A stretch of DNA of 64,000 nt from Jeotgalibaca sp. MA1X17-3 (GTDB lineage Bacteria > Bacillota > Bacilli > Lactobacillales > Aerococcaceae): NCBI RefSeq assembly GCF_021513155.1, contig NZ_CP090983.1:1054001-1118000 (forward strand), given 5' to 3'. The position numbers were made by a program, and so were the translations under genes. The notes under the pieces were generated by a model that was not told the origin of the DNA, did no database searches, and saw only the letters and a list, made by a program, of their open reading frames with translations. The stretch's first letter is position 1, and each line of letters starts with the position of its first letter. Of this stretch, positions 63,289 through 64,000 are shown piece after piece.

Positions 63289-64000
63289 ATGCCATACATT
63301 ACAGATATTTTGGCTAGAGAAGTACTTGATTCACGCGGAAATCCAACAGTTGAGGTTGAAGTTTACACAGAAAGCGGAGCATTTGGCCGTGGAATCGTTC
63401 CATCTGGAGCATCTACTGGTGAGCACGAAGCAGTTGAATTACGTGATGGAGATAACGACCGTTACCTAGGAAAAGGTGTTTTGAAAGCTGTTGAGAACGT
63501 AAATGATGTAATTGCTGAAGCAATCATCGGTTTTGACGTAAGAGATCAACTAGCAATCGACCACACAATGATCGAACTAGACGGTACTCCTAACAAAGGA
63601 AAACTAGGTGCAAACGCAATCTTGGCAGTTTCCATTGCAGCAGCACATGCAGCAGCAGATTACTTGGATACTCCATTGTATCAATACTTAGGTGGATTCA
63701 ATACTAAAGTATTGCCTACACCAATGATGAACATCATTAATGGCGGATCTCATGCTGATAACAGCGTAGACTTCCAAGAATTTATGATTATGCCTGTAGG
63801 AGCTCCTACATTCAAAGAAGCTTTACGTATGGGTGCAGAAGTTTTCCATAGCCTAGCTAAAGTATTAAAAGGCCGAGGATATTCTACAGCTGTTGGTGAC
63901 GAAGGTGGATTCGCTCCAGACTTGAAATCCAACGAAGAAGCTCTTGAAGTTATTATTGAAGCAATCGAAAATGCTGGCTATAAAGCTGGAGAAGACGTAC
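63289..64000 (+). CDS. eno: Enolase, 3' end cut by window
   Basis: Starts at ATG 63289 (AGAAGGGGAG upstream) and stays open to the window end: 237 residues visible of the usual ~430. MPYITDILAREVLDSRGNPT, PSGASTGEHEAVELRDGD, the NIINGGSHADNSVDFQEFMI segment with the substrate His, and AVGDEGGFAPDLKSNEEAL (catalytic Glu) are intact. 101 nt after gpmI; no strong terminator lies between, so read-through from the operon is likely. Confidence 0.97.
   Translation, partial: MPYITDILAREVLDSRGNPTVEVEVYTESGAFGRGIVPSGASTGEHEAVELRDGDNDRYLGKGVLKAVENVNDVIAEAIIGFDVRDQLAIDHTMIELDGTPNKGKLGANAILAVSIAAAHAAADYLDTPLYQYLGGFNTKVLPTPMMNIINGGSHADNSVDFQEFMIMPVGAPTFKEALRMGAEVFHSLAKVLKGRGYSTAVGDEGGFAPDLKSNEEALEVIIEAIENAGYKAGEDV

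Noticed and set aside
1..64000. CRISPR arrays, insertion sequences, prophage genes or integrases
   Set aside because: No evenly spaced repeats, transposase, integrase or phage structural genes were seen; both tRNA genes lack adjacent integrase or duplicated 3' ends.

Overview
The window is AT-rich, gene-dense DNA from a low-G+C Gram-positive bacterium, most likely a member of the Lactobacillales; Carnobacteriaceae-like is my best guess. The evidence is the gene order tdk-prfA-prmC-sua5-glyA-upp-atp, a clustered glycogen operon, MurT/GatD (lipid II amidation), EpuA beside murA, NiaR/ECF vitamin uptake, CtsR control of clpP, and a cggR-gapA-pgk-tpiA-gpmI-eno glycolytic cluster. I see no CRISPR array, insertion sequence, prophage or rRNA. 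There are two tRNAs (Leu-GAG and Arg-CCG).

Layout. 1-6.9 kb: purine-type permease (cut by the window start), a phosphatase, Tex, an SprT-like metalloprotein, DegV, and a membrane-anchored phosphoesterase. 7-13.4 kb: vitamin and amino-acid transport, with tRNA-Leu, a TPP riboswitch controlling thiT, a split threonine/serine exporter, a YrrS-like protein, a small acidic protein plus acetyltransferase, niaR with its niacin transporter, and a secreted DUF1002 protein. 13.5-17.2 kb: cdd, a TspO-like membrane protein, a zinc-ribbon membrane protein, an unassigned structured RNA gene, and a DUF4349 lipoprotein. 17.5-25.6 kb: glgB-glgC-glgD-glgA-glgP, so synthesis and breakdown of glycogen sit in one operon. 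25.7-41.4 kb: aspartate kinase, a P1B-4 type metal ATPase, orphan PTS IIA proteins, a lactonase, an AI-2E-family permease, a TetR-controlled heterodimeric ABC exporter, a GntR-controlled membrane protein, and murT/gatD. 41.6-47.3 kb: tdk through upp. 47.6-54.1 kb: the complete F1Fo ATP synthase operon without atpI. 54.3-57.2 kb: a DUF1146 protein, murA, epuA, tRNA-Arg and clpP. 57.5-64 kb: the glycolytic operon, cut in eno by the window end.

A striking property of the sequence is the number of broken genes. Eleven genes (degV, DUF1002, DUF4349, glgD, glgA, the metal ATPase, gntR, the DUF1648 protein, upp, cggR, and pgk twice) carry a single-base frameshift, almost always a one-base deficit inside a homopolymer. 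Two genes (sua5 and the DUF1648 gene) carry an in-frame TAG where tryptophan is expected or plausible, both in the same local context TTTTAGCCA. Because pgk, a central glycolytic gene, is hit twice, base-calling error is the most economical explanation, and I annotate full-length reconstructions.

Regulatory signals read directly include a TPP riboswitch whose 3' hairpin covers the Shine-Dalgarno sequence, a NiaR operator, twin TetR operators, a long palindrome before gntR, a CtsR box over the clpP -35, CcpA cre-like sites, a Fur-like box near the metal ATPase, and a strong terminator between gapA and pgk. The best candidate for something undescribed is the roughly 200-nt RNA gene at 15994-16193, with its own promoter and terminator and two three-way junctions.
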